64,000 bases of DNA, taken from NCBI RefSeq assembly GCF_002201895.1, contig NZ_CP019436.1:791619-855618 (forward strand), given 5' to 3'. The notes under the pieces were generated by a model. It saw only the letters and a program-made list of their open reading frames with translations, ran no database searches and was not told the origin of the DNA. Positions 26,036-34,228 of the stretch are shown here, piece by piece. The stretch is from Methanopyrus sp. SNP6 (GTDB lineage Archaea > JAADCQ01 > Methanopyri > Methanopyrales > Methanopyraceae). Position 1 is the first letter of the stretch, and every line of letters starts with the position of its first letter. Position numbers and translations under genes: made by a program.

Positions 26036-26908
26036 TTGCGTCGGTACACGATCCGCCCCGCGGACTTTGTCACCGTCGTGTCCTACTTCGAGGCCAAGGA
26101 ACTGTTACGCGTCATAGAGAAGGGCGAAGAGGAAGCTGAAATCCGATTAGACCTGGGCTTGCGCTCTGGGAAAGTCTGGATTGACGGTGATGCAGTCATC
26201 GTCGAGGGCGTGGAGTTAACTCGGGACGACCTTGAGTCTATGACGGAGTGGAAGGGCGCTTACGGGCTGACTACCGATAGCATATACAAAATCGAGATCC
26301 GGGCCGAGCACTACTACAAACTCCTCCCGGTAAGACCCGGCGAAGCGCCGACTATCGAGATCGACGGCATCAGGATGCACCGCACTAAGTGGACTGATCC
26401 TTGGACCGATGCCGGCGTTAAGGTGGGTAGAATCGGGGTGTCCGGTGGGGATCGCGTCCTCGACATATGCACTGGATTAGGCTACACCGCACTGCGGGCC
26501 GTGGAACGCGGTGCGGATGTCATCTCCGTCGAAAAGGACAGGAACGTCCTCGAAATCGCCGGTGCGAACCCTTGGTCGCGAGGGTTAGAGGGGGTTGATA
26601 TTCTGTTAGGTCCCGCGGAGGAAGTGGTTCCGTCCCTCGATGACGAATTCGACGCTATCGTCCACGACCCCCCTAGATTGGCTAGAGCCGGTGAACTGTA
26701 CTCCGAGAATTTTTATCGCGAGTTACTGAGGCTTCTACGGCCCGGCGGCCGGCTCGTCCATTACGTCGGAGCTCCTGGGAGCCGGTATCGTGGGAAGGAC
26801 GTGCTCGCTGGGGTATCCCGTCGTCTCACACGCGTGGGGTTCGAGGTGGTAGACGTGGACCGGAAGTGGGGGTTAATCACCGCTGAGAAACCCAGTGCTC
26901 GAGTGTAG
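26036..26908 (+). CDS. predicted archaeal SAM-dependent methyltransferase (COG2521-like)
   Basis: A protein of about 290 residues. The N-terminal accessory region (RPADFVTVVSYFEAKELL) is followed by a Rossmann methyltransferase domain (GDRVLDICTGLGYTALRAVE motif I, ISVEKDRN motif II, FDAIVHDPPRL motif IV). This resembles the archaeal COG2521 methyltransferases, whose substrate is unknown; the DPPR motif hints at an amino-group substrate. TTG 26036 is chosen, 4 bases after GGGGGG. The 3' end overlaps the convergent DUF123 gene. Confidence 0.8.
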   Translation: MRRYTIRPADFVTVVSYFEAKELLRVIEKGEEEAEIRLDLGLRSGKVWIDGDAVIVEGVELTRDDLESMTEWKGAYGLTTDSIYKIEIRAEHYYKLLPVRPGEAPTIEIDGIRMHRTKWTDPWTDAGVKVGRIGVSGGDRVLDICTGLGYTALRAVERGADVISVEKDRNVLEIAGANPWSRGLEGVDILLGPAEEVVPSLDDEFDAIVHDPPRLARAGELYSENFYRELLRLLRPGGRLVHYVGAPGSRYRGKDVLAGVSRRLTRVGFEVVDVDRKWGLITAEKPSARV

Positions 26909-27341
26909 GGGTGGGTAAGAACGTCCCACCACCGACCCGTCTGACGGCTTCCGCCGTCTCGGCGATCCCTGCGCGGAATAGGTGGGTTTCACAGTGGCAA
27001 TCTGAGCATCCGAATCCTCGAATCCCGGACACCATACCCGACAGTGCTGCCGCCAGCTCACATTCACGGTCGCCTTCCATTATCCAAGCGCCCTCGACCT
27101 CCGGTCGTGCCTGGGAAAGCAAGTAATCGATATGCCAGTGTGGTTGCTCCGCTCCCTCCCGAGCCGATTTTAAGTGACGCCCAAGGCGACCCCTTAGCCC
27201 GGAGGGACCCCGTCCCATACCAGACCCGATGTAGGTCCAGCTCCCGGCCTCCACGATCACGTCTCCCAAGCTTCCTGCGTTCACCTCGACACGTCTGTTC
27301 ACGCGGAAGACGAGAGCGTACGAACCGTGATCCGGCAGCAC
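26877..27341 (-). CDS. DUF123 (GIY-YIG-like) protein
   Basis: The domain begins GSYALVFRVNRRVEVNAGSL and continues SWTYIGSGMGRGPSGLRGRL, PHWHIDYLL and FGCSDCHCETHLF, matching DUF123, an archaeal family related to GIY-YIG nucleases with conserved Cys/His residues. The frame stays open to 27446, but GTG 27341 is a better start. The shorter form removes overlap with the divergent membrane protein. A GGGGGAGTACCCCC palindrome separates the two starts. Confidence 0.75.
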   Translation of the reverse strand: MLPDHGSYALVFRVNRRVEVNAGSLGDVIVEAGSWTYIGSGMGRGPSGLRGRLGRHLKSAREGAEQPHWHIDYLLSQARPEVEGAWIMEGDRECELAAALSGMVSGIRGFGCSDCHCETHLFRAGIAETAEAVRRVGGGTFLPTPTLEHWVSQR

Positions 27342-27358
27342 GGGGGAGTACCCCCAAA

Positions 27359-29728
27359 TTGTCTGGCCACGGTCGTTTGGTCCTGGCGTTACTCGTGATC
27401 CTGGTGGGTGCGGTAGTAGCCAACGCGGGGAACCTGATGCACCCACTTTTAAGCAGAGACTCGCGCGCTCACGTGCTCAAGATCTGGTACACATACCACA
27501 TGCTCGCCGACGGTCGATGGGACCCGTGGTGTCCGATGTGGTACTCGGGATTCCCGTACCTCACGTACTACGGGTCTTTGGGGTACCTAATCGGCGCCGC
27601 CGTAAACGCGGTGGTCAAGGATCCGGTACGGACGTTTGTTGTCTGCCTGGTTGCCGCCTCCGCGTTAATCGGAGTGGGCGTCTACGCGCTCGTTCGGGCT
27701 CGGGGGTACGCTAGAAAGATAGCCGTAATCTGCGCGCTTCTGGGCCTCACTTCCGGAGGGTTCATGAAAGCGCTGAACTGGGAGGGCGTTTACCCGACGA
27801 TCCTATCCCTTGGGTTCGGGTTCCTGGCGCTTTCCTGCTATGAACGGTGGTTACGGGGTGAGAGGTGTCATCTGGCCTATGCGACGTTATTCCTGGTGCC
27901 CGCCTATTACTCCCATCCGCTCGGCGGTCTACTTTCCGGAGGATTAATCCTGACCCGTTGGGTCGCCGAAGCCCTGTTCCGGGAGGAGTTCCGAACTCCC
28001 GGGTTCCTGTTGCGATCCACGGCACCCGTTGTCGTCGGGTTCGCGATCGCGTTCCCGCACTACGCGGCAGCGATCTACTACAAGAGGTTCCTATCGGAGC
28101 TGTGGTTGTACCCGCCTGGTTCCGTTGCGGGAGTTCTGAAAGACCTGGCCGTGGGTGGCAAATGGTCCACCGGACTGCTCGTAACGGCGACCGGCATCGT
28201 GGGCGTCACCTACGAGATTCGACGTCGCACCGGGTTCGGCTTGTTCGCGCTGTTCTGGGGCGTGATCTCGATCGTGGTGGCCTTCGCCTTCGTTCTAGGG
28301 TACTGGAAGTATCTCCCCCTAGGTAAGAACATGCTCGCGGAGCGTTACACGACGGTCCTCATGCCGATGCTGCTAGCGGTGGCGGCGGCCCCAGTCGTTC
28401 GTCAATTGCTCCGGTCGATAAGAGCTGCTTGGGTGGTTCCTCTAGGAGTTGCGGGTTTGCTCCTCTCCGGTAGCATCGGGGCTCTGACGTACGTTCCTCC
28501 GGAGCCTCCACACGTCACTCCTTCGGCCGTGAAGTTATGGAAATGGATGAAGGACAGCTGGCCGGACGACTCGTACACCGCCCGTTGCGATGCTGACCCT
28601 TACACGCATCTTTTCGACGCGAGCGTCCCGATTTCACCGATGTACTCCGGACACCCGACGATCATGGGGTGGTTCTCTCAAGGAGATCCGATGTTCTTTT
28701 CCCTAGCTGCTCGCTGGGAGTGGGAGCTCGGTTGGGTATACGATACCAACGCACTCAAAACCTCGCTCTGGGCGACCAACACCCGGTACTTATTGACGAA
28801 ATCCTCGCTGCTATCGAAGAAGTTGTCCCGGGAGCCGGGTTTCGTGCTACGGAAGAAGGCCGGTGACTACAGTGTGTTCGAGTTCTTAGGCCATGGTGGT
28901 TCCGCGTGCGTCGTCCCACACCCGATAGCGGTAGTGGATCGTCGCTTGGGCCTTAGGACCGAGAACGCGTATTACACTACGCTCCTCAACTTCGTCGCGA
29001 CTCCCGGTAACCGGTACGTGTTCGTCGACGCCACGTTTCGCGACGCGAGGAAGTTCGACAGAGTGATCGTGAGACCTCTGACACCGGGCGACGTGGACCG
29101 GGCGGTGAAGTTAGCTCGTGAGGGTCGTAGGGTACTGCTCATCCTACCGGTCTTCGACCCTCGGGTCGCCCGTGCCGTTGAACGTCTCGGTGTCAAGGTA
29201 AGTCCGGCCAGTCCACCTTCTTTCGTTCCACTCAGGAAGTACCTGCCGTTCGCGTACCGAGTGGATGGCAGATGGTGGAAGGACGTGCGCGTCGGTCACG
29301 GGCTCGTCCGCGTATGTGGTGTGGACGTGGTATACTTCGTCATGCGATTCCACAGGCTCATCAAGGAGGTGCAAACCGAAGGGTACCGCATGCCTAGGTT
29401 ACCGACGGATAAGGAGCGGAAATTCGTCAATGGGGTCTTGCGAGGGTTCGATTCCGGGAAACCCACTCGAGTTCACCTGGAGTACCGTGGTGATCCGACC
29501 ATGATGCGAGTGCGTGGTAATGGTTGGGTGTACTTGAAGGTCAAGTACTTTCCCGCGTGGCGGTCTTCCGACGGTCCCGTTTATCCTGCCTCATGTGGAC
29601 AGATGCTGGTGCGAGCCCACGGAGACACCATACTGAGGTACGAACTACCACAGCTCCTGTCCTACGGCTCTTACGCTGCGGCCGTACTAGGCATTCTGGC
29701 GCTCGGGGCGATGCTATTATGGATGTGA
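27359..29728 (+). CDS. large polytopic membrane protein (PTPS-related/GT-C-like)
   Basis: A protein of about 789 residues. The N half has about ten membrane segments starting LVLALLVILVGAVVANAGN. The first extracytoplasmic loop (LLSRDSRAHVLKIW, WDPWCPMWYSGFPYLTYYGS) has D/H and W residues as in GT-C glycosyltransferases and the 6-pyruvoyl-tetrahydropterin synthase-related membrane family. A large extracytoplasmic C part follows, with a final membrane helix (YAAAVLGILALGAMLLWM). TTG 27359 after GGGGGAG is my choice; the open frame reaches 27044. A role in envelope glycosylation is inferred. Confidence 0.6.
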   Translation: MSGHGRLVLALLVILVGAVVANAGNLMHPLLSRDSRAHVLKIWYTYHMLADGRWDPWCPMWYSGFPYLTYYGSLGYLIGAAVNAVVKDPVRTFVVCLVAASALIGVGVYALVRARGYARKIAVICALLGLTSGGFMKALNWEGVYPTILSLGFGFLALSCYERWLRGERCHLAYATLFLVPAYYSHPLGGLLSGGLILTRWVAEALFREEFRTPGFLLRSTAPVVVGFAIAFPHYAAAIYYKRFLSELWLYPPGSVAGVLKDLAVGGKWSTGLLVTATGIVGVTYEIRRRTGFGLFALFWGVISIVVAFAFVLGYWKYLPLGKNMLAERYTTVLMPMLLAVAAAPVVRQLLRSIRAAWVVPLGVAGLLLSGSIGALTYVPPEPPHVTPSAVKLWKWMKDSWPDDSYTARCDADPYTHLFDASVPISPMYSGHPTIMGWFSQGDPMFFSLAARWEWELGWVYDTNALKTSLWATNTRYLLTKSSLLSKKLSREPGFVLRKKAGDYSVFEFLGHGGSACVVPHPIAVVDRRLGLRTENAYYTTLLNFVATPGNRYVFVDATFRDARKFDRVIVRPLTPGDVDRAVKLAREGRRVLLILPVFDPRVARAVERLGVKVSPASPPSFVPLRKYLPFAYRVDGRWWKDVRVGHGLVRVCGVDVVYFVMRFHRLIKEVQTEGYRMPRLPTDKERKFVNGVLRGFDSGKPTRVHLEYRGDPTMMRVRGNGWVYLKVKYFPAWRSSDGPVYPASCGQMLVRAHGDTILRYELPQLLSYGSYAAAVLGILALGAMLLWM

Positions 29729-30198
29729 TCAGGGCCGTGCTGGTTACACTGTCACTGCTGTACGGGATTGGATGGACGTCGACCGTGGTGAACTGGGGTA
29801 TCCCACACGAGATGGTCCGGATGAGCGCAGGGATTTACCAGTCGACGGGAACCACCACGCAGCTGACGTTGAACCCGTACCGGGGAAGGGCGACCTTGAC
29901 AGTGGCCTACGACCCCGCCGTTCTGGTAAAGTTAGGAGATCGAGGGAAACCTGTGCGCCTCTCACCGAGTTCGCTGCGTGTCGGTAGGGTCAAGGTGAAG
30001 TCGTACGGCGACGCGGTCGTGATTCACGGCCCGTGTTCCGTCCGTCCTTACGTATCTGCACACGGTGTCATGTACTCCTTCGATATCATCGATACACCCG
30101 GGTTCTCCGCATATTTCAACAGATCCGGTTACCTGGTGCTCGTCAGTCACGGTAGGACGACAAAGATACGCGTTCTTCCGCTGATGCCGCTGATCTGA
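29719..30198 (+). CDS. secreted or membrane-anchored protein of unknown function
   Basis: A 159-residue protein with an N-terminal hydrophobic segment (VIRAVLVTLSLLYGIGW) followed by a beta-rich extracytoplasmic domain. ATG 29719 overlaps the 3' end of the membrane protein gene by 10 bases, so the two are coexpressed and the product is probably an envelope partner. No family was recognised. Confidence 0.6.
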   Translation: MDVIRAVLVTLSLLYGIGWTSTVVNWGIPHEMVRMSAGIYQSTGTTTQLTLNPYRGRATLTVAYDPAVLVKLGDRGKPVRLSPSSLRVGRVKVKSYGDAVVIHGPCSVRPYVSAHGVMYSFDIIDTPGFSAYFNRSGYLVLVSHGRTTKIRVLPLMPLI

Positions 30199-30210
30199 GG
30201 GGTCTCAATC

Positions 30211-31221
30211 GTGCCCGAACTCCCCTACGTCGCAGTCCCCAAATACATGGCGGAACGCGCTAGAAGGGCACTGTCTAGGGAGGATCTTCTCGCCAGGAAC
30301 GCCAAGGTGCGACGGGAGGAGGACATGGTGCTTTTTCCAGTACGCGATGTCAGACGTGCGTGCAGTGTGCTTGAGGAGCTCGGGGTACCTTACGAAGCTG
30401 GTGAAGCCGAGTTCGAACGGACCGTCGAACACCGGAGCGTAGAGGATGTCCTCGAGGACAGCCTCGGATGGTCCGTGCCCGTACCTTACGACGTGATCGG
30501 CGACGTGGCCGTGGTTCAGATTCCCGACGAGTTGCGTGGGCATGAACGCGAAGTCGGCCGAGCGATCATGAAGGTTCACCGACGGGTCAGGGCGGTCTTC
30601 GAGCGCGGTCCCGTCCGGGGGATCTTCCGCGTTCGAGACCTTCGCCGTATAGCCGGAAAGGGCCCCGCGATGACCGAACATCGAGAACACGGGTGCAGGT
30701 TCCGGGTCGATCTGGCTCGGTGCTACTTCAACCCGAGGCTGGCCACCGAGCGTCGGTTGCTCGCCGAGGACGTTGTGAAGGAAGGATCCACAGTACTCGA
30801 TCTCTTCGCCGGCGTGGGCCCCATCACGGTGATCTTGAAACGGTTCGTCCCGAGCGTAGATGTCACCGCCTGCGAACTGAACCCCGTCGCATACAGGTAT
30901 CTCCTGAAGAATCTCCGGTTGAATAGGGTCAAGGCGAGGGCTTTCCTGGGCGATGCACGCGAAGTGTCACGGCTGGTGGGGAAGTTCGACTACGTGATAA
31001 TGAATGTACCCAAGATGGCGCATCGGTTCGTCGAAACCGCGGTACGGTGTGTACGGCCCGAAGGTAGGTTGATTTACTATCGGATCGTCCCGAACGCCGA
31101 AGAAGCGTTCGAAGAGCTCCGGAGGAAAATCGATAGACCAGTGGAACTCGAGTCTCACCGGGAAGTGAAGCCGTACTCTCCGGAGGAGTCGCTATACCGG
31201 CTTGTGGTCCGCGTTCACTGA
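30211..31221 (+). CDS. trm5: tRNA (guanine37-N1)-methyltransferase, Trm5 family
   Basis: A 336-residue protein. An N-terminal region is followed by a tRNA-recognition part (FRVRDLRRIAGKGPAMTEHR) and a class I methyltransferase domain (VLDLFAGVGPITVILKRF, ELNPVAYRYLLKNLRLNRV, YVIMNVPKMAHRF). The NVPK motif replaces the N(L/P)PxxA of Trm5. Related archaeal enzymes include Taw2, so m1G37 methylation is likely but wyosine-type transfer is not excluded. Confidence 0.85.
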   Translation: MPELPYVAVPKYMAERARRALSREDLLARNAKVRREEDMVLFPVRDVRRACSVLEELGVPYEAGEAEFERTVEHRSVEDVLEDSLGWSVPVPYDVIGDVAVVQIPDELRGHEREVGRAIMKVHRRVRAVFERGPVRGIFRVRDLRRIAGKGPAMTEHREHGCRFRVDLARCYFNPRLATERRLLAEDVVKEGSTVLDLFAGVGPITVILKRFVPSVDVTACELNPVAYRYLLKNLRLNRVKARAFLGDAREVSRLVGKFDYVIMNVPKMAHRFVETAVRCVRPEGRLIYYRIVPNAEEAFEELRRKIDRPVELESHREVKPYSPEESLYRLVVRVH

Positions 31222-31685
31222 TTCAGACGCTTCCTCAGTTCGTGAAGCAGGATAGCCACGGCACCAACTTCACCCACGTTACGCTCCGTACCCACGTACA
31301 CGGCCTCGTCACCGAGCTCGAGCTCCTGTTTCGTCAATCCCGGCCTGGCGCTACCGAAGACGAAACAGACCTCTTTCTCCCGAATCTCCTCGGCTACGGC
31401 GTCGAAGTCAAGTGGCTTCGCTCCACCGTGCTCGGCGTCCTCGGCCATGTACGTCACATCCGGGGAAAGCACCTCCAGTGCCTCCTTCAGATCCCGGAAG
31501 AACAGGAGCTCGATCCCGGCCTCCAGGCAGATCTTTTGAGCTTTGGGCACCCCTTCCTGGGCCGCACTACCGAGTGCTCTGCTGATAACGAACCGCTTCA
31601 CTCCGAAACCGGCTACAGTCCTGGCTATCTCCTCCACTTTTCTGGGACTGTGCACGTTGTGGTACACTACAGTCACGGGAATCAC
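31215..31685 (-). CDS. SPOUT-like family protein (COG4080-like)
   Basis: A 156-residue protein starting VTVVYHNVHSPRKVEEIART and containing CFVFGSARPGLTKQEL and GTERNVGEVGAVAILLHELR. The terminal segment resembles the knotted SAM-binding region of SPOUT RNA methyltransferases; the family has also been annotated as RecB-like. It overlaps the 3' end of trm5 by 7 bases. Confidence 0.6.
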   Translation of the reverse strand: MIPVTVVYHNVHSPRKVEEIARTVAGFGVKRFVISRALGSAAQEGVPKAQKICLEAGIELLFFRDLKEALEVLSPDVTYMAEDAEHGGAKPLDFDAVAEEIREKEVCFVFGSARPGLTKQELELGDEAVYVGTERNVGEVGAVAILLHELRKRLNQ

Positions 31686-31697
31686 ATGGAAACCCCC

Positions 31698-31706
31698 AAA
31701 TATTAA
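31698..31706 (+). promoter_or_regulatory. TATA box of the ABC importer operon
   Basis: AAATATTAA lies about 32 bases upstream of the GTG at 31737, in the short gap from the divergent SPOUT-like gene. The ribosome site GGGGGGTGG follows. Confidence 0.5.
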
Positions 31707-31736
31707 GTACGAGAGTGGACTCTGGGGGGTGGTCTT

Positions 31737-32696
31737 GTGAAGAAGGTGGTAGCGCTAGGCATAGTCATCGTGGCGGTCCTCGGCGGTGCGCTAGGATATT
31801 ACTATTACACGACGACGTCTAACGTAGTCCGGATCGGTTATCAACCCAGTGACCACCATGCGGCTCTCTTCGTGGCCATGGCCAAGAAAATGTTCGAGAA
31901 GGAAGGAATCAAGGTGGAGACGTACGAGTTCAAGGCCGGACCGCCGGAGACGCAGGCGCTGGCGGCAGGTAAGATCGACGTCGCTTACATCGGGTGCGTT
32001 CCTGCGATCACGGCGTACTCCAAAGGTGTGCCGATCAAGATTGTGGCGGGAGTGAACCAAGAGGGTTCCGCGATCGTGGTGCGTAAGGATGAGGCCGGCG
32101 AGATCAAAGGCATCAAGGACTTGAAGGGTAAGCGGGTCGCGGAGCTCATGAAGGGATCCATCCAGGATTGTATGTTGAGAATCGCGCTGAAGCGGGCGGG
32201 CCTGGACCCCGATAAGGACGTGGATATCGTCGAGATGAAGACGGCCGACGCCGTGAACGCACTCGGGGCGAAGCAGATCGATGCGTTCATCGAGCCCGAG
32301 CCGGGTCCGGCGATGGCAGTCAAGAAGGGGTTCGGCGTCCGGCTCATGGACACAGGTAAGATATGGCCCCACCACCAGTGTTGCGTGCTCGTGATGCGGA
32401 AGGACTTCATCGAGCGCCATCCGGACCTCGCTAGGAAGGTACTTCGGGTCCACGTGATGGCCACGAAGTACGTGCAGGAGCATCCCGACGAGGCCGCCAA
32501 GATCACGGCGAATCAGCTAAAAGTGCCAGAGGAAGTGGAGAGAGAGGCGATGCAACACGTTCGCTACTCCGTGGACTTGGACGTGGATAGCATCAAGATG
32601 TTCGCCAGGTTCCTCAAGCAACTCGGTTACATCAAAAAACTACCGGACTGGTCCGATTTCATCGACCTGAAACTGCTCAAGGAGGTGGCCGGTTAA
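31737..32696 (+). CDS. ABC transporter substrate-binding protein (SsuA/TauA/ThiY-like)
   Basis: A 319-residue protein with a signal/anchor (VVALGIVIVAVLGGALGYYY) and an NMT1/SsuA-type binding fold (VRIGYQPSDHHAALFVAMAK, YEFKAGPPETQALAAGKIDV). This group carries nitrate, sulfonates, taurine or thiamine precursors. No ligand can be assigned by sequence alone. The permease and ATPase genes follow with no gap. Confidence 0.88.
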   Translation: MKKVVALGIVIVAVLGGALGYYYYTTTSNVVRIGYQPSDHHAALFVAMAKKMFEKEGIKVETYEFKAGPPETQALAAGKIDVAYIGCVPAITAYSKGVPIKIVAGVNQEGSAIVVRKDEAGEIKGIKDLKGKRVAELMKGSIQDCMLRIALKRAGLDPDKDVDIVEMKTADAVNALGAKQIDAFIEPEPGPAMAVKKGFGVRLMDTGKIWPHHQCCVLVMRKDFIERHPDLARKVLRVHVMATKYVQEHPDEAAKITANQLKVPEEVEREAMQHVRYSVDLDVDSIKMFARFLKQLGYIKKLPDWSDFIDLKLLKEVAG

Positions 32697-33452
32697 GTGA
32701 TACGGAACTACGATGAGCGGCTCGAAACCCTGCTGAAGGTGTCGGCGCCGGTAGCCGTGCTCGCAATCTGGCAGGCTGTGAGCGGACTCGGTTTGATCAA
32801 TCCGGTCCTCCTTCCCCCTCCCTCCCAAGTTTTCTCGGTGTTCGTCGATATGCCTGGGGAGATACTGAAACATGCGATAACCAGCCTCTACCGGGTGGCT
32901 GTCGGGTACTCGATCGCGGCGGTCGCGGGGGTCTCGCTGGGCGTCCTGATGGGGACGTACCGTACGGCTCACGCAGCGATGGACCTCCTGATCGAGATCG
33001 TCCGTCCGATACCGCCGATAGCGTGGATACCACTGGCCATCGTGTGGTTCGGGATCGGCGACCCGTCCGCGTTCTTCATCATCTTCGTGGGTTCGTTCTT
33101 CCCGATACTGATCAACACTATCTCCGGTATCAAGGGTGTCGACAGAATCTACATCGAGGCGGCCCTCAACCTGGGTGCTGACGACACTGCGCTGATCCGG
33201 CACGTACTGGTGCCCGGGGCGCTACCCAGCATCTTCACCGGCCTGCGGGTGGGACTGGGAGTCGGCTGGATGTGCGTCGTGGCTGCCGAGATGATCGCGG
33301 CGAAGTCCGGACTCGGATACATGATCATCGAGGCACAGCGTATACTGGCGACCGACCAGGTTATCGCGGGCATGATCACGATCGGTCTCTTGGGCCTCGT
33401 GATGGACCGCGGGTTCAGATACTTCGAGAGGAGGGCGCTCGCATGGAAGTGA
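32697..33452 (+). CDS. ABC transporter permease (SsuC/TauC-like)
   Basis: A 251-residue inner-membrane permease with about six membrane segments. The EAA loop is visible as YIEAALNLGADDTALIRHVL followed by VPGALPSI, the contact site for the ATPase. It starts immediately after the binding-protein gene and overlaps the ATPase gene by 10 bases. Confidence 0.92.
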   Translation: MIRNYDERLETLLKVSAPVAVLAIWQAVSGLGLINPVLLPPPSQVFSVFVDMPGEILKHAITSLYRVAVGYSIAAVAGVSLGVLMGTYRTAHAAMDLLIEIVRPIPPIAWIPLAIVWFGIGDPSAFFIIFVGSFFPILINTISGIKGVDRIYIEAALNLGADDTALIRHVLVPGALPSIFTGLRVGLGVGWMCVVAAEMIAAKSGLGYMIIEAQRILATDQVIAGMITIGLLGLVMDRGFRYFERRALAWK

Positions 33453-34183
33453 TCCTGAAGGTTGAAGACCTGCACAAGAGCTACGACGACCTGAAGGTGC
33501 TGGACGGCATCACGTTCGAGGCCTCGGAAGGTGAGTTCTTCGCGATCGTGGGTCCCAGCGGGTGCGGTAAGACTACTCTCCTCAAGATAATCGCCGGACT
33601 GGAGGACTACGACGCGGGCAAGGTTCTGGTGGATGGAAAGGAGGTTCGGGAGCCCGGACCCGACCGCGCTCTGGTCTTCCAAGAGTACGCCATCTTCCCG
33701 TGGAAAACCGTGTTGGAGAACGTCATGTTCGCCCCACTGATGCAAGGAAAGGACCCGGAGGAGGCTGAGCGCATCGCTCGGGAGTGCCTCAAGGTCGTCC
33801 CGGGACTCGAAGGGTTCGAGGACGCCTATCCCAAGCAACTTTCCGGCGGCATGAAGCAACGCGTCGCCATCGCCAGAGCACTTGCGGCCGAGCCCAGGAT
33901 CCTGCTCATGGACGAGCCGTTCGCTGCCGTGGACGCCCAGACGCGCAACAAGATGCAGGAGGAGCTTCTGAAAATATGGGAGAGAACGGGGCGAACCATC
34001 CTCCTAGTGACGCATAACGTCGAGGAGGCGGTGTTCCTGGCCGACCGCGTGATGGTGCTCTCACCCAGGCCCGCCGAGGTAGTCGATATAGTCGATATCG
34101 ACCTACCACGACCCAGGGACAGGACCGACCCGGAGTTCGTCGAGCTGCGGGCCCGAATACTCGACATGATCGGAAGCCGATGA
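33443..34183 (+). CDS. ABC transporter ATPase (SsuB/TauB-like)
   Basis: A 246-residue ATPase with Walker A GPSGCGKTTLLKII, signature LSGGMKQRVAIARALA, Walker B ILLMDEPFAAVD and H-loop LLVTHNVEEA. ATG 33443 is used because the frame upstream lies inside the permease gene. The last bases overlap a C/D box guide RNA (34180-34228). Confidence 0.94.
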   Translation: MEVILKVEDLHKSYDDLKVLDGITFEASEGEFFAIVGPSGCGKTTLLKIIAGLEDYDAGKVLVDGKEVREPGPDRALVFQEYAIFPWKTVLENVMFAPLMQGKDPEEAERIARECLKVVPGLEGFEDAYPKQLSGGMKQRVAIARALAAEPRILLMDEPFAAVDAQTRNKMQEELLKIWERTGRTILLVTHNVEEAVFLADRVMVLSPRPAEVVDIVDIDLPRPRDRTDPEFVELRARILDMIGSR

Positions 34184-34228
34184 TGACGAGAGGGTTAGCC
34201 GAACCGTGACGAGCGTTTGCCGGTCCGA
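34180..34228 (+). ncRNA. C/D box sRNA D (double guide against 23S rRNA)
   Basis: C ATGATGA (34180-34186), 12-nt guide, D' CCGA (34199-34202), 3-nt spacer, C' GTGACGA (34206-34212), 12-nt guide, D CCGA (34225-34228). The upstream guide pairs over 10 nt with 23S 60631-60640 (predicted site C60634). The downstream guide pairs over 11 nt, two of them G.U, with 60607-60617 (predicted site G60611). These interleave with the two targets of sRNA A. D, D' and C' differ from consensus only by C in place of U. The C' box is also the GTG start codon and next codon of the following gene. Confidence 0.78.

Noticed and set aside
27044-27358. An upstream extension of the large membrane protein by about 105 residues
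   Set aside because: It is antisense to the conserved DUF123 domain and has no membrane or domain features; TTG 27359 with a ribosome site is better.
30205-30690. Minus-strand open frame across the start of trm5
   Set aside because: The plus strand encodes a recognisable Trm5 protein; the minus frame has no domain.
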